From Limnoperna fortunei (lineage: Eukaryota; Mollusca; Bivalvia; Mytilida; Modiolidae), in the NCBI GenBank assembly GCA_944474755.1, contig OX104119.1, positions 44,355,927-44,419,926 on the forward strand: a DNA stretch of 64,000 nt, written 5' to 3'. Of the stretch, positions 22,901 through 34,932 are shown one piece after another. The notes below the pieces were generated by a model. That model searched no databases. It saw only the letters and a program-made list of their open reading frames with translations, and was not told where the DNA came from. Made by a program: the position numbers and the translations under genes. The stretch's first letter is position 1. Every line of letters begins with the position of its first letter.

Positions 22901-25900
22901 TTTAGTCCCATATAGGGTACTTTTAAATGTAGAAAAATAAAATTTAACATTCACCCTCAGAATTTTTTTTGTAAATGGGTTTTGGAAAAAGACATGTTTT
23001 TTGAGTATTTTTACTATTGAATCAATATGATTAAATTCATATTCCCATCAATCTAAAAACAATCTACTCCATAGATGTTTTCTTTAAATTTGACAAAATG
23101 CTTGTTTTTTCTAACACTTAACACATATGTGACAAAAAAATAGAGGTCACCCTGAAAATTTTGAATAATAATATTGTTTTTTCTCCTACAATTTCTAAAC
23201 AAATTATCTCCCCTTACAAAATAATATGTGAAAAATATTAAAATTTATATAATAAGATGTATTTAATTTCAATTTTGATTGTTATTAGCATCTATAAGCT
23301 TTTTCGTGTCCAATAGAAATCAATTAAAATTACCAAACATCATAAATTTCAAAATAATTGGAGATGCGCAAAAAGATGCTCAGTTTTTAGGACACAACAT
23401 CTACCTTAATCATGTTTAATAGCATTAAAGAAATAACAGTATGAGATATTAACTGTCCTACTGTACACAATTTGTCTGGGCTAGCTTTTAAGAATTATAA
23501 CATTCTTTTTATTTACAGGAGAAAGAAAATTTAAACAATAATTTTGCAATACTTAATTACTACATTTAAATACTTAATTACTACATTTACTTTCTCTAAT
23601 TTTCAAACAAGGTGTGAATTTTTTTGGTTAATTAAAATTTTTCCAACCTTTGCCTTGGTCAGTATATCAAAACCTGCTGTTCTGTTTTTCAAATGATAAA
23701 AGCTATTAAAGATATTTAAATATTATTCATAAATTCAGTTTGATAGGACCTCATAAACAAAAGTTTATTTGAAACAGTTAATTCATTTGTTTCTCTTGAT
23801 TGGCTGAAAACAAACTTATAAACCATGCCTACTTCTAAGATTGATTGAATTTTTTTATAAATAAAAGCTTTCTAGAGAGCTCATTGAGTTTTCCACCGCT
23901 GGCTGAAAAGGAGCTAAATCGGATGAAAATTAGAATAAATCTAATTACTACTTACTCATGGTTTTTGATATTTTTTATTTTAATTATCTTACAGTGGACA
24001 CTTCAAAGTAGCACTTGTTCACCAGAGGTAAGAAATCAAATACGTTTGTTAAGTTTCAAGTACATTTAGGATTTGTGTTTTTTGTTTGTATTTTTTAAGG
24101 GTGGGTTGGGGGGGGGGGGGGTAGTGGTAATTTTGGTATTTTTGCTTAGCTTCTACTTTTAATAGACATAAGACAATATTTTTGAAGAAAACTTACAGAT
24201 CATTGGTGAGAATTAGTACTTTAATTGCAATGCATGTACTATTCTTCTAACCTATTGTTGGTCATGACTGAAACAATGAAACTTACTATCAATTTTGTTT
24301 TAAAAGATATCAGTTATTCTCGATTTTCATTTGGAAAAACTTTTCTCAGTGCATTCATTATTTGTCACTTTGTGCAAAGTTATTGTCAAGAATTTGATAA
24401 TTTTTGTTAAAAGGAGTGTCGGTAATTATGTGATCTCCTTAATTGTTTAATAATGATAATAAACTGAATTAATTGTATATTAACTATGAATGATACTCTC
24501 ATGTTTTTTTATTTTGTATTCTTAATCTTAATTAGAAACCTAAACATTTATAAAATGTCATTTGAAATAGTTAACGGTAAATGATGTTATATATGTAATA
24601 GATCTGAAGTCTTCATAATGGATAGCATGGAGAACAAAACAGAATGGTATTATAAATCCACTGTGAATATCATTAATCGGTAGGTAATAGTTTTTAAGCA
24701 TAGATGTACTTAGATTATTTTTCTTCCTTCCCCATTAAAAACTTGAGTGTATGGCTATGATGAAATGTTTGTCTTTTGTAATACAAAGAACTTATGCATT
24801 GAACATATAACTTATATTAACACCCTAATTTGATTCAGTTATGTTTTATCATGATGGCATTTCAAGTTTGGAGTATTCATAATCAGCACTATGTGAACCA
24901 TTTAATGTTCAGTTTCTTATAATGATATGTATCAATCATTTTCCATACTCCATACATTAACTCAAAATCTCTTTTACGAAACTTGATCACATTTTATACT
25001 TTTGTCTGAATAAAGCTTCCTTGAATGAACCAAATTGCTAACTTAAGGAAATAGTTTTTTATTACTTTTATCCAGTTCCCTTTACATTTTCATGAATTAA
25101 AATTATTTATTAACCTTTTTTTATAAAAAGGGTTATTTTTATCTGCTTTTTTTTAAACTCTCACATGTACATAGAATTTTTACAAAGTTATTGTTGTTGA
25201 TTGTGTCAAGATTCCTTTACAATTTGCTAGAAATCAGAATATTTGCTTTTCCAAATTAAAATTTAGAATCGATCAAATATATCAAAAAGTCAGAATGAAT
25301 ATGAAAAGAAAACATGAGTTTTTTTGCTTTTCAGTAAAATTCTGCAATTAAACAAAAATGATAATGTAATTTTACCAGTTTGTGTGAAACAATATAAACT
25401 CTCATGCTTCATATGAAAACAAAATTTAAATATATTTCTTGTCATTTACACTTGTAGATTTTTAGAATGTGATATTAAGTGTTGTGAGGTAATTGATGTT
25501 CCTCAACAGGAAAATGGAAATGACTGTGGGCCATTTACCTTATACTTTCTGCAACAAATTTACAAGGTAAGACATACATGTCTTAATAATTCGTGACTCC
25601 TTGCATCACAATATTAAGTAGACCTCATGACTTTCCTTTAAGGATCATATATAAAAATATATCTACGTAAATATTTACTTAATCTCTTTAGTACAAATTT
25701 TTCAATTTTTTCATATTGAGTTAAGATATTTTTCAAAGTAAGAAACGATTATTTGCAAGTGCATGAGTGGTATACAAATCTGTATCGCATAATTAAATGG
25801 CTGTAAACACTTTTCCTCCAACAGTAATTTTTAAAATAATGCAGTTGTCCATACCTACTGAATGGTAAGTCAATATACAACATATCTGCACAAAGAATGG

Positions 25901-26125
25901 CTTTTACATAATCACTTTTAAATGCATATTCTGTTACACTATTTAATTCTCAATATATTTTGTTTTTAAATTGAGATGCATACATTGATACTTTTTTTTC
26001 AGACTCTGGAAGAAAGTACTTCAACTGAAAATGCAAATTTGAACCTTAAAGCTGGAGTAAAAAACATGAACTCCACCTTTATAAGAAGAGAGTTCAAAGA
26101 AAATTTGCTTTCTTTGCAACAGTAA
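16948..26125 (+). CDS. PHD-like and Ulp1 (C48) cysteine protease gene, six exons, 3' complete
   Basis: Exons: 16948-17151, 17744-17975, 23995-24027, 24602-24679, 25458-25566 and 26003-26125 (stop TAA). All have AG/GT borders and their phases match at every junction. Exon 2 encodes a Cys-rich finger (KCCKCGFWSHPECFGL, then PWYCC). Exons 3-5 carry Ulp1 hallmarks: GHFKVALV (catalytic His), VFIMDSME (Asp) 16 residues on, and QQENGNDCGPFTLYF (Gln and Cys). SENP/Ulp enzymes remove SUMO-like modifiers; similar proteases occur in some DNA transposons. The usual N-terminal W-L-x-D part of the fold was not found, so an exon in the 6-kb intron or upstream may be missing. The 33-nt exon 3 is the least certain. 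No lesion seen; substrate unknown. Confidence 0.7.
17539..17735 (+). repeat. Hairpin-started repeat C (5' part) in the protease intron
   Basis: Palindrome TAGGGCCCCGCCACTTTGTG with a partner GGACGCCCTA at 17539-17567, followed by a TCCGTCCG microsatellite at about 17578-17612. Same plan as elements A and B, but only about 200 bp and no tandem units or 3' hairpin were seen before the next exon. Confidence 0.55.
17744..17975 (+). CDS. PHD-like zinc-finger exon of the Ulp1 gene
   Basis: Acceptor TTAAATTAG, donor GTAAGT. It starts by completing a Gly codon split with the previous exon (SQ-type junction reading GRGCSNV) and ends with two bases that, joined to exon 3, make Asp. Cysteine/histidine spacing C-C-x-C-x(4)-H-x(2)-C plus a terminal W-Y-C-C suggests a shortened PHD/RING-type finger; full zinc ligation cannot be confirmed. 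Confidence 0.65.
19245..19427 (-). mobile_element. Degenerate tRNA-derived SINE
   Basis: Minus-oriented copy: tail at the left (ATTGGGGTGGGGTCGGAGGA), body with GTCGGGCACACCCT, and a decayed tRNA-like head at the right. More diverged than the copy at 19731. Confidence 0.5.
19731..19961 (-). mobile_element. tRNA-derived SINE, near full length
   Basis: On the minus strand it begins with a tRNA-like head (GGCCTTGGTGGCCGAGTGG, an A-box-like region) and a B-box-like GATTCGAGTCTCAC, then the shared body GGGCAGGGTGCACTCGAC and the tail GGCTTCCTCCTCCAATAAAA, ending near GAAAGTGGCGTTA. The same body recurs at 48531, 46258, 47815 and weakly at 37005, so this is a dispersed family. Not a functional tRNA gene. 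Confidence 0.7.
20435..20890. repeat. Tandem array, about 150-bp unit, three copies
   Basis: TTTATTTGAGATTTAAT recurs at 20454, 20601 and 20752. Each unit ends with GGAATTCTTAGGAA-TGTGGCACA. It lies inside the TIR element at 18321-21992. Confidence 0.85.
21240..21675. repeat. Tandem duplication, about 225-bp unit
   Basis: CCTTGGCACGCGAGGT occurs at about 21270 and 21495 and both are followed by GTGTGTGT, then CACTA(C/T)GTGATGTTT and GATGCATTAGT. The first copy has a long poly-G run near 21412. Confidence 0.75.
21995..23994. other. Intron of the protease gene, AT-rich
   Basis: No coding exon could be placed with confidence. A strong donor-like CAGGTAAGT lies at about 22322 but no upstream frame fits the phase of the flanking exons. 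A short stretch near 22491 (GCCCCCACAAACTGGG) resembles the start of another hairpin-type repeat. Confidence 0.4.
25458..25566 (+). CDS. Catalytic-cysteine exon of the Ulp1-like protease
   Basis: Acceptor CACTTGTAG, donor GTAAGA. The 36 complete codons include EVIDVPQQENGNDCGPFTLY; the Q-x(5-6)-D-C-G signature is the oxyanion Gln and nucleophilic Cys of C48 peptidases. The exon is lesion-free. Confidence 0.75.
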
Positions 26126-27280
26126 ACCAACTTATACCAGGTGGAGTTTGGGACCTGTAGCTGCAGAAGCCTGACGATTATAGTTTCTTTGAATATGTTT
26201 GTTGAATGTAAATAAATACAGATAATGTGTCATTTTCAATCATGCAATTTTTTCATGATCACTATAGTAATACAGATGCTTTGATACATATTAAGACTTT
26301 TTACAAAATGCATCTTTTTTCTTTGTCATCTTCTTAATGTAACATTGTTTTAATATTAGGTACATTCTATCATGTCTATGTTTTATAGCAATCTCAATTC
26401 CATTTTTATGCCAAACTTATTATTTGCCCGTCGTTGTCTTTGTCTCATACTTAAAATGGCAGCCTACAATGACTGTAAAATAATGAATAAACATGCTGAA
26501 TATCTTAGTTACTGTTCACTTTTGAAAATTAATATTTTCCACATTGCCTTACTTTTTATTGAAGATTTCATACACATCAACATGAAAATTTTGCGAACTT
26601 TCACTTTAACAAATATTGTACTGTTTATGAAAATAATTGTATCATCATATGTTGTGATATATTCCATTTTTTGTTGATATTAACCATGATTAATGTGTTC
26701 ATGTATTGCTTTCATTTTTTGCCATTTAAAAAAAAACTTTATTATGACTGTTTATTATAGAATTTTTAAGTGATGAGTATAAATATTGGTTTGCCAGAAT
26801 TCCTTACTGATTCTAATAAGTGAAGGTTGTCTAGCCTTTTTTTTATTTTAAGACTTTTTATTAATTGACATCTTTTTTCTTTGTCATCTTCTTAATGTAA
26901 CATATAGCTAATATTAGGTACATTCTATGTTTTATAGCAATTTCAATTACATTTTAATGCCAAACCTTTTTATGAAAATAATTATTATCATATGTTGTGA
27001 TATTTGCAATTTTAGGTGATATTAATCATTGATCATGTTCTACAATACACCTTGGAAACCAGCCTTTGATTGTTATCATATGAAAAACATAGATAATAAT
27101 GAGATGTGGAATAAGTGTATGCAACACAACCTACATAAACAAGCTGAAACTAAAAATCCACAGTGGAAGACAGCCATTTATCTTCATAAGATTAAATTTA
27201 CCATTTACATACCACACAATTTCTTTATTGAACTTGCCTTAAACAATTTGTGTCCATATTGTTATAATGGTTTGCCATGA
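26126..27280 (+). repeat. 3' flank of the protease gene with an imperfect duplication
   Basis: 26289-26692 and 26852-27033 share CTTTTTTCTTTGTCATCTTC, TAATATTAGGTACATTCTAT, TTTTATAGCAAT and ATCATATGTTGTGATAT in the same order; the second copy lacks about 190 bp of the middle. Small ORFs here are not conserved between copies. Confidence 0.65.
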
Positions 27281-27689
27281 CCATGTACTGTAAATGTATT
27301 TTGCAACCATTTTTCAGTAAAATCTACCTTTTTTTAGCAAAGTTATGAGCTGTTGTCTCCACTGTTTCTGCCTTTGCTTTCATTTAAATTGATGTTGCTT
27401 TATGTAGTTTATGTCATGCACATTTATTCAGAAACTAAATATCTTAAGAGATGCATCTGACACTGCTGACAAATAACAAAAAATACAAATGCTTTAAATT
27501 CACAGTTAGAAGCAGACAGGTACCAATGGGGCATTTGAAGGTCAAAAGTACGAAGGGCAAAGACAAAATCAGTAAACACGAACGAAAACAACACAAAGAA
27601 AAAGACAACATAAAAACACACAAAAAGAACTGCATAGCAATCAACAATGCGAACTCAAATACTTTATTGGTCAACATTAGATATTTATA

Positions 27690-28190
27690 TATCCCCCCTC
27701 CACAACCTCTTCATGAGGAGACATTGTTTTTTCCTGTCCATCTGTCTGTCACAAAGTTATTCGCTCAACTACTCAACCAAATTTTACGAATCTTGGTATG
27801 TAACAAGTACACCAAATGTAGTTGTGCATATTTCCAAGAAATTCTAAACATCAAAATTTTGTGGGAGTTACGGCCCTTTGAACTTAGAATTTAAAAAAAA
27901 ATTCGTCATAAATTATGGTTTCCGCTCAACTCTTCTGAAACTACTGCACCAAATTTTACGAAACTTTGTATGTAGCAAGTACACCATACATAGTTGTGCA
28001 TATTACCAGGAAATGTGTATCCTCAAAATTTTGTGGGAGTTATGGCGCTTTGAACAGATTTTTGCTCGAAATCCACATTGGGAACGGGGGAAGACATCAT
28101 TTTTCTATGCAAAAACAAACTTTAATTCAAAGATATTTTTTGTTAAAACATACTTTTATGGTCAACATTAGCAAAAAAGGTTAGGATATA
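27690..28190 (+). repeat. Repeat D with two about 160-bp units
   Basis: After a weak palindromic start (CCCCCCTCCACAACC... near 27690) and CTGTCCATCTGTCTGTC, the block GCTCAACT...ACCAAATTTTACGAA...GTTGTGCATAT...AAAATTTTGTGGGAGTTA occurs at about 27758 and 27918. ORFs spanning it are repeat artefacts. Confidence 0.6.
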
Positions 28191-31094
28191 AGTTATGCCG
28201 TTTGGTGTTGTATTCTCTCTTTTAGTAAGTATAACAAATATGAGCATGTTAAGGTTCATCAGGACAGGAGGAAAATCTTAGTCTATGTACAGCAAATATG
28301 TCATATTATCAGGACAAATGAAGTGTATGGAAAAACCTTATAATACTGACATATATTTAGTTGTACATAACAGTTTTTCCAGTAAATTTGTTTTCTGTTC
28401 AGATTGCAAAATATCCCTATTGTACCTAGCCAATGACATATTACTGTTAAATAATAATTGAATGTCGCAAAGAGTGTTAGCCACATGAACAAGTGCAAGT
28501 GATATTAATCTAAAATCTGCAGTTTTCAAAAAAACGGAAAAATAGAACTTAAAATGAAAAAATTTACCATAAAATATTGTGAAAATTAATTAGAATTATG
28601 TCTCGCCCCACTTTGGTGGGGATACATATTGTTTTTGTCCTGTCGGTCTAAAAGTTATTCCGCTCAACTACTTTGAAAGTACTCAACAGAATTTAATGAA
28701 ACTTGGTATGTATAAGTACATCATATATTCAAAATTGATAATGCTTATTAAGGTACAGCAAGGCAAATGAACTGCAAACATAACAGGACAATAGACATTT
28801 TCATTAAAAGGAGAGGAAAAAAAACTTCAAATTAATTCACAGTAAGCTTTTGGTGGCGATGTTTGAATTTTATTAATATATTTTTTAGTGTATGTCTGTT
28901 GTCATTCTGTAAGGTCAAATTATGAAGATGTTTGTAATCAAATTGGTTTCAGAGAAGGGGAATGTGAAAAAAATGAACGACGGACGGACGCCATGCAAGT
29001 GATGGGTATAGTTCATATTACCTTTGGCAAAGAAGGCAGAGAATCATAGTCGTTAACATTGCTAACTTTGGATGTCCACAACAGAAGGGTTTCGTTACTT
29101 CGTCTTTAAACAGCAATTTAAAGTTTTATGGGGATAATATAATAGTCTTAAAAGAAATTCACTGACTGTTTTAGATGAATACCTCAGAAGACATAGTAGA
29201 TGATACTAAAACCAAGTTATTCAGCTTGTGAAAATTTGATATGCATTAATGAATTAGATTTGAAGTAATGGTTAACAGAAAAGTTGCTTTGTGCAAAAGT
29301 AAACCTAAATTGCGTCATATAGACAGCCAAAAACTGACAATCTTGCTAAATCTCAATTGATTATTACTTTATATCATTATACATTACTGCGTAATGGTTC
29401 ATTAAAGGCAGAGTAAGACCTCAAGTGTTAAGAAACAGACATAGACTTGTGGGCATATACATCGCGGATCTTTCTTGATGAGTATGTATAAGTGCATGTG
29501 TAAATTTTCATTAAGAACGAAACACAGGTTTTTGGACAAAAAACTGAAACGCAAAAATATACCCCAATCATGATAAATACCAATTTTTTATACAAAAGAG
29601 TGAATGCACAGTCGAGCGGATAGTTGCTCGTGCTTTGAATGGTGTCTTCCCGGGGAAAGGGGTGGGAAGGGGGACACATGGTCTGAATATTGATGGAGGT
29701 GTTTTTCCTGTAGTTTAAAACCCTGACCCCTTTGTAGACAAATTTTATTGGATTTAAATACCCCATTCTAGACAAAATTGTTTAAAATAAGACCCTTACT
29801 TGATAACATATGAGACATCTAAATAAATGGCAATACTGTATGTAACAGTATCTGATAAGAAGCTGACCTGTCAACTGTTATAAAGGCAATAGAGGATTTA
29901 TCTACATGTCAAGTAAATAAAGCAGTTTGATAGTCAATTAATTTGTATGTTATTATTTACGGATTCCTACTGAAAGTTCAATAATACCCGGGAATTAAAC
30001 CTGATGGCAGTTCTCCTAGTATACCCCATTATAGAAAATACATCTAAAAATCGCCCCGTTTGTCGGGACATACCAAGTACCCGTGTCCCCCGGGGGTTGT
30101 CTTATATGGTTTTTTTTAGCCTTACCTTTTAAATTATCTTCTATTGGATAAATTACTAAATTTCTACCTTTGTGACAATCTTGCACTCGTCGTTATTCAA
30201 TATATTATTAATGTTTTAAATCTTAGACGTCTCCTTAAATACTAATTCAAAACTTAATCAAAAGTAAGCAAATTTTAAATGTTTTTATTTAAATTTTTAA
30301 TATTAAAAAAGGCAAAATTAATTAGGATTTACAAAGAACATACATATATATAAGATTTGGCAAATTTTACGCAACTAGTTCTAGGTAAACGAACAAATGA
30401 TATCAAAGACTTATTTAAAATTCATTCAGATCTTACCCATAATAAGACGCTGAATAAGAATAAGTCAGACGAAAATTATATATAAATTATTATTATAAAT
30501 TATATATATAACATTTCTTTATAAAAAAAAAAAAAAAATAACTGTGGGGAATAATATGAGCTTTCCCGTTCAAGTAAAGAAACTTTTACGCAATGTTATG
30601 TTACAACACATTTCGAATTAAAGTAGCAACATTAAGAAATTAGAATTTTATCTTATCTACTCACACACATGTACAACAACTTTGACATGGAATTGTTAGT
30701 ATCCATTTTAAATCCTTATTTTTTCTATATTGAAATTTGTATACACACATTCATATTTATATGCTTCATAAGAAAACTATCCCCATTTGTTGTATACCAA
30801 AACCATAAAATAGGCTACTAAAAGATGCCATCGAAATATATAAAATATAATAAAAATCATAAAATAATTTCAATCGCTGCATTTATTAATCTTTACATGT
30901 ACCACAAGCGCTTTCAATGCTTCAAGCTGCATTTCTTTATGTGGAATATTGATTATAAACAAAAATGAAAAACAGTTTCATCTATACCGTGTATTCAAAT
31001 CTTTGATGAATTTGTTTTTTTTTACCAATAACGGTTACCGTTCGCAAAACACAAACTGAAATGAAATAAGCATTTAAATGTAAATTTATAATGG
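28191..31094. other. Unassigned AT-rich region with one hairpin-started repeat
   Basis: At 28605-28760 a short repeat begins CGCCCCACTTTGGTGGGG and continues GTCCTGTCGGTC, then GCTCAACTACTTTG and TTTAATGAAACTTGGTATG, which matches the inner phrase of repeat D although the palindrome differs. Otherwise no gene, RNA or long repeat was recognised. Confidence 0.5.
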
Positions 31095-31279
31095 GGTCTT
31101 TTTCTACAAGATCTGCATACATATAGCAATTATATGGAGGCTGATAATGGACCATTTTGTGTAAGATCAGCCTGTGTATTGTTCATAATTAGAGGCTGTT
31201 AATGAACCATTTTGTGTAAGATCAGTTTGTTTAGGGTAATAATTGGGGGTTGATAATGAACCAGTTTGTTTAACATCAG
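31095..31279. repeat. 55-bp minisatellite, left part
   Basis: About three units with the phrase GTGTAAGATCAGCCTGTGTA and GGAGGCTGATAATGGACC. Continuous with 32482-33175 if the Penelope-like insertion is removed; the break is at AACATCAG (31272-31279). Confidence 0.85.
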
Positions 31280-31619
31280 AAGTAATAAAGGTCATGTACG
31301 CCACAAGGTTAAAAGGCAAAATCGAAACGACAAATAAAAATAAAAACAAAAAATCAACAGTAAAGATGGGCCCGACCTTTCGGTACAAAGACCTTCTTAA
31401 GGGCGAGAAAGAGGGAGACAAAGAAAAACACAACCGTATAAGACAAGGAAAGAGAGTAAACTAAATGAAAAATGGCGGATAGCTGTGATCTGTCGCACAC
31501 ATAGACATAATCAGAAAAATTTCTATTTTTGTACTTATAATAACCTAACAAAAAAAGAAGGACTTGAACTTTCTCAATTACAGTCATTAGTAATTCCAAA
31601 AAACAAAAGTGGACACTTA

Positions 31620-31898
31620 GGGACGGACCATTTAACTTGAAGGGGGGGGGGGGCCTTTGTTTTTTGTTTTGGTCTGAAAATTTTTTTCCGCGCAAAGCGC
31701 GGACAAAATATTTATTTTTTGAAGGCGTCGCGACAGAATATTTTTTTTCATTATTAGCATTATTTTATATAGCAGAAATCCTTCTTCAGAATATTTTTTT
31801 TCTTAACCTCTGCTTCCAAAATATTTAAAAATCATTTTCGAAATATTTTTTTAGGAAAAAACCAAGGCCCCCCCCCTGCAAGTTAAATGGTCGGTCCC
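31620..31898. mobile_element. PIF/Harbinger-like MITE in the Penelope fragment
   Basis: 279 bp with TIRs of about 35 bp (GGGACGGACCATTTAACTTG and its inverse, then a long G or C run) flanked by TTA duplications (31617-31619, 31899-31901). TTA targets and GG-starting TIRs are typical of PIF/Harbinger. The stop codon of the endonuclease frame falls exactly in the right TTA. Confidence 0.8.
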
Positions 31899-32481
31899 TT
31901 ATAAAAAAGTGTTTTTTTCATTCATCCCAAACGGATGGCTAGATCCCTGGAACTTAATAATCCTCTGTTCCAAAGATTGTCGTTGTTTTTCGCCCATGCT
32001 TGTTTCCATAAGAGCGGTGACATGCATATCAGAAATATGATGGTCTAGCTGTCTAAAGTGGCGACCCACCGGACAGTCGCCACCCTTACGGACACTCCTT
32101 ATGTGCTCCGCAAAACGGTCACCCTGTCTACGGTAGGTCTCACCGATATACAGCATTGAACATCTTTTGCACTGAAAGGCATAAATTAAATTTTCGGATA
32201 TGCAGGTAAATCCGCTCCTAAGGGTAAATGTGTTACTTGGGCCCTTAACTTCGTCAGTCTCCCAAGTAAATTGGCAGGTGGAACACCTAGGTCGCTCACA
32301 CTTCTTGGTGCTAAAATAGTTGGCTAGTTGGCGACTAGTAGCGCTTTTCAAGGAGCTGGTGACAAGGTGTTGTCTCAGACTTTTTCCCTTCCTAAAGGCC
32401 ATTACAGGGGGCGAGTCAAACACTGCTGCCATGTGTTGGTCCTCCAAAACAATGGAGTGAAAATTATTAATTAAAATGTTC
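31899..32481 (-). pseudogene. GIY-YIG endonuclease domain of the Penelope-like element
   Basis: The frame has a KGKSLRQHLV linker, a CERPRCSTC zinc-binding motif, then FTCISENLIYAFQCKRC and LYIGETYRRQGDRFAEHI, the GIY-YIG nuclease core (here LYIGE), with the H-x(3)-Arg region GRHFRQLDH and a C-terminal helix (KQRQSLEQRIIKF). This is the DNA-nicking domain of Penelope-like retroelements. The frame is undamaged to its stop at 31899, but upstream of 32481 it reads into minisatellite, so about 30 residues of the longest possible ORF are not real. RT domain missing, hence pseudogene. Confidence 0.85.
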
Positions 32482-33175
32482 AACATCAGCCTGTGTGTGG
32501 TTAATAATTGGAGGCTGATATGGAACGATTTTCTTAAGGTATGGTAACTATATTTTGGCTGATAATGGACCATTTTGTGTAAGATCAGCCCCTGTATTGT
32601 AACTATATGAAGGCTGATAATGGACCATTTTCTGTTAGATCAGCTTGTGTATGGTTAATAATTGGGGGCTGATAATGGACCAGTTTGTGTAAGATCAGCC
32701 TGTGTATGGTTAATAATTGGAGGCTGATAAGGAACCATTTCTGTAAGATCAGTCTGTGAATGATTAATATATGTAGGCTGATAATTGACCATTTTGTGTA
32801 AGATCAGCCTCTGTATGGTAACTATATGGAGGCTGATAATGGACAAATTCCTGAAAGATCAGCCTCTGTATGGTAACTATATATAGGCTGATAATGGACC
32901 ATTTTGTGCTGATATGGAATAATTTTCTGTAAGATCAGTCTGTGTATGATAAATATATGGAGTTTGGTAATGGCCCAATTTCTGTTAGATCAGCCTCTTT
33001 ATGTTAACTATATATAGGCTGGTAATGGACCATTTTGTGTAAGATCAGCCTCTGTATGGTAACTATATATAGGTTGATAATGGACCATTTTGTGTAAGAT
33101 CAGCCTCTGTATGGTAACTATATATAGTCTGATAGTGGACCCTTTTCTGTTAGATCAGCCTCCTGTGTGATGAAT
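32482..33175. repeat. 55-bp minisatellite, main part
   Basis: About 12 units; GATCAG recurs at 53-57-bp steps (32583, 32640, 32693, 32748, 32801, 32857, 32987, 33043, 33098, 33153, with one 130-bp step containing a rearranged unit). Not a CRISPR: no constant repeat/unique spacer pattern. Confidence 0.9.
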
Positions 33176-33544
33176 AATAAGTCTATAGAAGATAACTCAA
33201 AGGGTGGCCGTCTATCCGATTGTCTATTATTCGAAACATACAGATGTGGATCACCTACTTAAAAATTTAAAATTGTCTTTTGTGTTTGTGAAATGTTATT
33301 TTGTAATACTGTTAATTTTTTAGTACATATGCTTAGTACAAATATGCATTATTGAATGAAATTAACGTTATTTATAAATTTGGTTTAGTTTATCTTTGGG
33401 GAAAAATACCACTGCATAACATTCCAGTCTTGTAGCCTATTTATAGCTATTATATTTTCAAAGTTTCATAATATTTGTCACCTCGTCTAAATTGTACCTG
33501 AATGCCAACAATAATAACAATAATATAGTACAAAGTTGTACAAC

Positions 33545-33811
33545 CAGGGGCGGATACAGGCTTTTCGAAAGGGGGACGTAAAAAGGGGATATCGGAAAAG
33601 GAGGGCCAAGAAGTGGTCCTCTCGCGCCTCACAAAGGCGCATTGACGGCAGGGGTAGTACCGTTAATGCATTAATTTAAGGCGAGGACGAGCGAGGAATA
33701 CATTTTTGCCTTTGGCCCTGGTTGTTACCCTCCCTGTTCTCTTTTTTTCCTTTCCTTTGTTTTTGAAAGGGGGAGCGTACGCCCCTTACGCCCACCCTGG
33801 ATCCGCCACTG
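33545..33811. mobile_element. hAT-like MITE
   Basis: Ends CAGGGGCGGATACAGG and (inverse) CAGTGGCGGATCCAGG, the common hAT-type CAG-x-GGCGG terminus. ACAAC flanks both sides; a full 8-bp duplication is not clear. 267 bp, non-coding. Confidence 0.65.
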
Positions 33812-34932
33812 ACAACAGTCCCGCAAACTTAAAACAGGCGACACTGAATTCTGTTCTATACGAAAGAAGAATGCATGAAACATTTTATAGGTGTACTTTG
33901 CACTTTTACATTTACTTTATACTTTCTTGTATGATTACATACATCTATGTAGTACTTGTTATACTTCTCATCGTTATAATAACTTGTTGTATTATATCAT
34001 GCCCACTGTGGGCCTATCGATGGATTTGGCCAATAAACATTCTTCTTCTAGGTTAATTCTTGCGACACAATTTTTTGTTGTTGTAAATTTCTACATATGG
34101 TTACGTTATTTATATGTTTTATTTAAGGGTCTCGCTCACTTGGAATTCAAAGGATAAAAGTCTTCGCAATTTGTAGATGTTTCGTTTTTATATGATTTAA
34201 TTTCGCGTATATCATCGTATTTACGGTCTCTGATATCATATACTCCATAAACAATTTGTTTCAATTTTAGGCAGAATCTCATTGTATAAGTTATGGCATA
34301 GATCTAATATACAGGTCTGTGGTTATGGCATATAATGGCATTCATGTATATGTGTTTATGAGACAACTTTGCAAGTAGTGATCTATACTGCCTTAAAGTT
34401 TTAAATATTATTACATTATATTAAAAAAAAACTATTAAGCCCACTTGTATAGTTTGTTTCCGTCGTGCTCATTTTCTTTACATGGCTGTCGAACACACGT
34501 CTTTTTCCTTATCTGGAATGTTTTAATGTAAATGTATAAGTAGTTGGGCAACGTTTGATAGTGTCTGCAATATTTGCTTCTTAGACAATTAAACCTAGTT
34601 GTTATATTTAGTTAGTTTGACTGCAATTTACAGAATAACCAGCATCTGTTATCTTTAAGCTTTCCATTACATGTAACTGTTATGGATTTAATCAAACTTG
34701 AACCATTTTGACAAACATTTTTCTAAGAAACCTACAAATATAAAATCTGAAATTCAAGTACCTTACATATAACTGTAAGTGCAATGTACAAGTATAAGAA
34801 AAGGATTCTCATATATATGGATAAAAAGACATGTATGTATATACTAAGTATATCCTAAACCCCTAAATGTTTAAACATAATAATTTGATTTCTTTCCTTA
34901 TATTATGTACATTTAATTTTTTAATTTAACAG
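33812..34932. other. Unassigned region, likely intron upstream of the 34933 exon
   Basis: No supported feature; only short hydrophobic ORFs in AT-rich sequence. Confidence 0.35.

Larger units (their letters stand above)
31280..32481 (-). mobile_element. Penelope-like element fragment (3' part) inserted in a minisatellite
   Basis: Flanked by AACATCAG at 31272-31279 and 32482-32489; because the target is a repeat unit, this could be a duplication or chance, but the phase of the array is kept. It contains the GIY-YIG end of the protein (32481-31899) and about 340 bp of downstream sequence (31280-31616) beyond the small MITE at 31620-31898. The RT part is absent, so this is a 5'-truncated copy. 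Confidence 0.75.

Noticed and set aside
26372..26677. 101-codon plus-strand ORF
   Set aside because: It lies in the 3' flank of the protease gene, is not conserved in the duplicate copy, and has AT-driven composition.
32482..33175. CRISPR-like array
   Set aside because: The whole 55-bp unit is repeated with drift; there are no constant repeats with unique spacers, and the DNA is eukaryotic.
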